A DNA stretch of 64,000 bases. Source: Halomonas colorata (GTDB lineage: Bacteria; Pseudomonadota; Gammaproteobacteria; Pseudomonadales; Halomonadaceae). Below are positions 61,906 through 64,000 of this stretch, in pieces (within the stretch, counting starts at the first letter, position 1; every line of letters begins with the position of its first letter). The DNA lies in assembly GCF_014897985.1 (NCBI RefSeq), contig NZ_JABUZA010000010.1, forward strand, positions 49,360-113,359, given 5' to 3'. The notes under the pieces were generated by a model. The model had not been told where the DNA came from. It ran no database searches and saw nothing but the letters and a program-made list of their open reading frames with translations. The translations under genes were made by a program, and so were the position numbers.

Positions 61906-63303
61906 ATGTTAGAAACCACTCAAGCACTGGGGGCTTCTACCCTTGCCCTGATGCTGATAGCAGCTTCCGCCATCATTATTTTGCTGGTATTGATCATCCG
62001 GATACGCCTTCATCCATTTTTCGCGCTGGTGATCGTGAGTATTGGTACTGCACTGGCAACCGGCATTACAGGGGAAGATTTAGTTCCAACGCTCTTAGGT
62101 GGTTTTGGTAACACCTTAGGCAACGTTGCACTATTGATTGGTTTTGGCGCGGTACTGGGACGTATCGTCGCCGTTTCAGGAGGCGCCCAGGTTTTATCCG
62201 ATACCTTGATTCGCTTATTCGGCCATAGCCGAGCTCCCTTGGGCTTATCAATTGCGTGCTTGCTATTTGGCTTCCCCATTTTTCTTGATGCGGCATTCGT
62301 CGTCATGCTGCCGGTCATTTATTCCGTGGCAAGAGAGCTTAAAGCATCGCTATTGCTTTACGGCTTACCGGCGGCAGGTGCCTTTTTGGTCATGCATGCG
62401 CTGGTGCCACCACACCCAGGGCCGGTAGCCGCGGCGGTTTTCCTGCAGGTTGATATTGGGAAAGTGCTGTTTATTGCGCTGCTTGTCGGTTTACCTACCT
62501 GGTATTTGATGGGCTACCGTCTATCGCTTGTGCTCGCTAACCGTATGCCGTTTCAACCTGTCCCCAGCCTGATGGGCGAAAGTAATGAAGAGATGCCCGT
62601 CGATAAACGCCCGGCATTTCGCACCGTACTTTTAGTGTTGTTATTGCCGCTCGTACTTATCTTCCTCAATACCGGTCTTACAACACTGTCTGAAGGTGGC
62701 GTCGTTGATGCTGGAAACCCGGTCTTGCAAGGCTTGATATTGATCGGTGAAACACCGATTGCCATGTTGATCAGTACATGTGTAGCGATGTGGCTGCTGG
62801 TCATTCGCTCGCCAGCGCGCAAGGCCATTGGCTCTATTAATGAAACCGTTGAAAAAGCCCTTTCGCCCGTTTGCAGCATTATTCTTATTACCGGTGCAGG
62901 GGGAATGTTCGGTGGCGTACTAACCGCGAGCGGTATCGGTGATGCGTTAGCGGCGAGCCTTCAAAATTATGGTTTGCCGATTATTCTGGCCGGTTACGTT
63001 ATCGCTTCGGTCATCCGTATTGCGCAAGGCTCTGCGACCGTCGCGGGAACTACTGCTGCGGGCATCATGGCCCCCGTCGTGTTGGCTGACCCTTCTCTTT
63101 CAGGATTAGCGACAGCCTGTATTGCGGTGGCAATCGTTGCGGGCGCAATTGGCTACTCCCATGTTAACGACTCAGGATTCTGGTTAGTGGGGCGCTTTCT
63201 AGGTGTCGATACTAAAACCATGCTTAAAACCTGGACGCTGATTTCGATTGGCATATCGCTGATGGCCTTCGGCTTATCCTGGCTGGTGTTCACTCTGGTT
63301 TAA
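61906..63303 (+). CDS. GntP-family gluconate/sugar-acid:proton symporter
   Basis: 465 residues, about 12-14 membrane segments. GntP-family signatures: GFGNTLGNVALLIGFGAVLGRIVAVSGGAQ, FGFPIFLDAAFVVMLPVIYSVAREL, HALVPPHPGPVAAA, RIAQGSATVAGTTAAGIMAPV and the C-terminal IGYSHVNDSGFWLVGRFLG. Imports an aldonic acid with protons. Followed after 83 bases by an aldonate dehydratase gene, so L-arabonate, D-xylonate or gluconate are the likely solutes. AGGAAAACGCC precedes the ATG. Confidence 0.93.
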   Translation: MLETTQALGASTLALMLIAASAIIILLVLIIRIRLHPFFALVIVSIGTALATGITGEDLVPTLLGGFGNTLGNVALLIGFGAVLGRIVAVSGGAQVLSDTLIRLFGHSRAPLGLSIACLLFGFPIFLDAAFVVMLPVIYSVARELKASLLLYGLPAAGAFLVMHALVPPHPGPVAAAVFLQVDIGKVLFIALLVGLPTWYLMGYRLSLVLANRMPFQPVPSLMGESNEEMPVDKRPAFRTVLLVLLLPLVLIFLNTGLTTLSEGGVVDAGNPVLQGLILIGETPIAMLISTCVAMWLLVIRSPARKAIGSINETVEKALSPVCSIILITGAGGMFGGVLTASGIGDALAASLQNYGLPIILAGYVIASVIRIAQGSATVAGTTAAGIMAPVVLADPSLSGLATACIAVAIVAGAIGYSHVNDSGFWLVGRFLGVDTKTMLKTWTLISIGISLMAFGLSWLVFTLV

Positions 63304-63386
63304 CTAATTATCTGATTCAGTTCGTATGTTTTTACGGTAACGACAAAAAGACTTAGTGACTGGCAACGAGTGGTAAAGGAGAGATA

Positions 63387-64000
63387 ATGAGCGACGTATC
63401 TAAAGAAAATAAACCTTATCTACGTTCAGCCGAGTGGTTTGGCACCGCCGATAAAAACGGTTTTATGTACCGCAGCTGGATGAAAAACCAAGGCATCCCC
63501 GACCACGAGTTTCAGGGCAAGCCGATCATCGGCATCTGTAATACCTGGTCGGAGCTCACCCCCTGCAACGCCCACTTTCGCAAGCTGGCCGAGCATGTGA
63601 AAAAAGGGGTATTAGAGGCGGGAGGCTACCCGGTCGAATTCCCGGTGTTCTCCAACGGCGAATCGAACCTGCGCCCCACCGCCATGTTTACCCGCAACCT
63701 GGCGAGCATGGATGTGGAAGAGGCGATTCGCGGTAACCCGATTGATGCAGTGGTGCTACTGGTCGGCTGTGACAAAACCACTCCGGCACTATTAATGGGC
63801 GCGGCGAGCTGTGATATCCCCACGATTGTGGTCACCGGCGGGCCGATGCTCAACGGCAAGCACAAGGGCAAAGATATTGGCTCCGGCACCGTGGTCTGGA
63901 AGCTTTCCGAGCAGGTCAAAGCCGGTGAAATTTCGCTGCACGACTTTATGGCTGCCGAGGCAGGCATGTCGCGCTCCGCGGGCACCTGTAACACCATGGG
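63387..64000 (+). CDS. IlvD/Edd-family dehydratase, probable L-arabonate dehydratase, 3'-truncated by window edge
   Basis: The frame is open from ATG 63387 (AAAGGAGAG upstream) to the end of the window, about 204 codons. Cluster cysteines are visible in TWSELTPCNAHF (about residue 57), [18 protein letters not shown] (about 126) and GTCNTMG at the edge. The N-terminus [46 protein letters not shown] is typical of L-arabonate and related pentonate/hexonate dehydratases and clearly different from the XylD-like protein at 44379. It follows the GntP permease, suggesting uptake and first-step dehydration of the same acid. Full length cannot be judged. Confidence 0.88.
   Translation, partial: MSDVSKENKPYLRSAEWFGTADKNGFMYRSWMKNQGIPDHEFQGKPIIGICNTWSELTPCNAHFRKLAEHVKKGVLEAGGYPVEFPVFSNGESNLRPTAMFTRNLASMDVEEAIRGNPIDAVVLLVGCDKTTPALLMGAASCDIPTIVVTGGPMLNGKHKGKDIGSGTVVWKLSEQVKAGEISLHDFMAAEAGMSRSAGTCNTM

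Overview
The window looks like the chromosome of a heterotrophic, moderately GC-rich gammaproteobacterium. Halomonas or a close relative is my best guess, from the style of the proteins, the many tripartite solute transporters and the methionine-salvage layout; this is inference and no rRNA or tRNA is present to confirm it. Nearly every base is coding. No CRISPR array, prophage, insertion sequence or RNA gene was seen.

Region 1 (1-15355). The tail of a diguanylate cyclase is followed by a methylthioribose salvage locus: mtnK and mtnA on the plus strand, mtnBCD on the minus strand, and between them a ribose-type ABC transporter that probably imports methylthioribose. Next come recQ and a four-gene sugar ABC operon. 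recQ and the ATPase gene of that operon are each interrupted by one in-frame TAG codon, so they are pseudogenes, recoded genes or sequencing errors.

Region 2 (15465-22682). A sigma-54 activator is divergent from a four-gene operon: guanidino-acid ureohydrolase, YjiH-type membrane protein, 2-ketoarginine decarboxylase (AruI-like) and aldehyde dehydrogenase. Together these form the lower arginine transaminase pathway, 2-ketoarginine to 4-aminobutyrate plus urea. The divergent region holds a near-consensus -24/-12 promoter and three copies of an ATTCA-N4-TGNAT dyad, which look like the activator's enhancer sites.

Region 3 (22692-29077). An HMG-CoA-lyase-family enzyme, a CaiB-type CoA transferase, a LysR regulator and a complete TRAP transporter suggest use of an imported branched hydroxy-dicarboxylate.

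Region 4 (29156-48933). This is a sugar-acid catabolic island: L-fuconate dehydratase, an XylX-like and an AraD1-like 2-keto-3-deoxy-pentonate dehydratase, an XylD-like D-xylonate dehydratase, alpha-ketoglutarate-semialdehyde dehydrogenase, an aldose 1-dehydrogenase of the Azospirillum L-arabinose type, two TRAP transporters, a DMT permease and two GntR regulators. The enzymes converge on 2-oxoglutarate by non-phosphorylative (Weimberg-like) routes. A partial second pentonate dehydratase and a GntP permease at the right edge (61906-64000) probably belong to the same metabolism.

Region 5 (49009-61458). A second, more AT-rich island holds two beta-hydroxyacid dehydrogenases, an Ldh-family reductase, a GntR regulator with an apparent second winged helix, a GarD/UxaA-type dehydratase, an iron alcohol dehydrogenase, a GarL/HpaI-type aldolase and a tripartite tricarboxylate transporter with two near-identical binding proteins. 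It resembles a rearranged galactarate/glucarate pathway.

Two recurring non-coding themes stand out. Every operon with a binding-protein gene immediately upstream of its permeases (one ABC, three TRAP) has a strong stem-loop in that gap. Unrelated 13-15 bp tandem repeats sit beside genes at several places.
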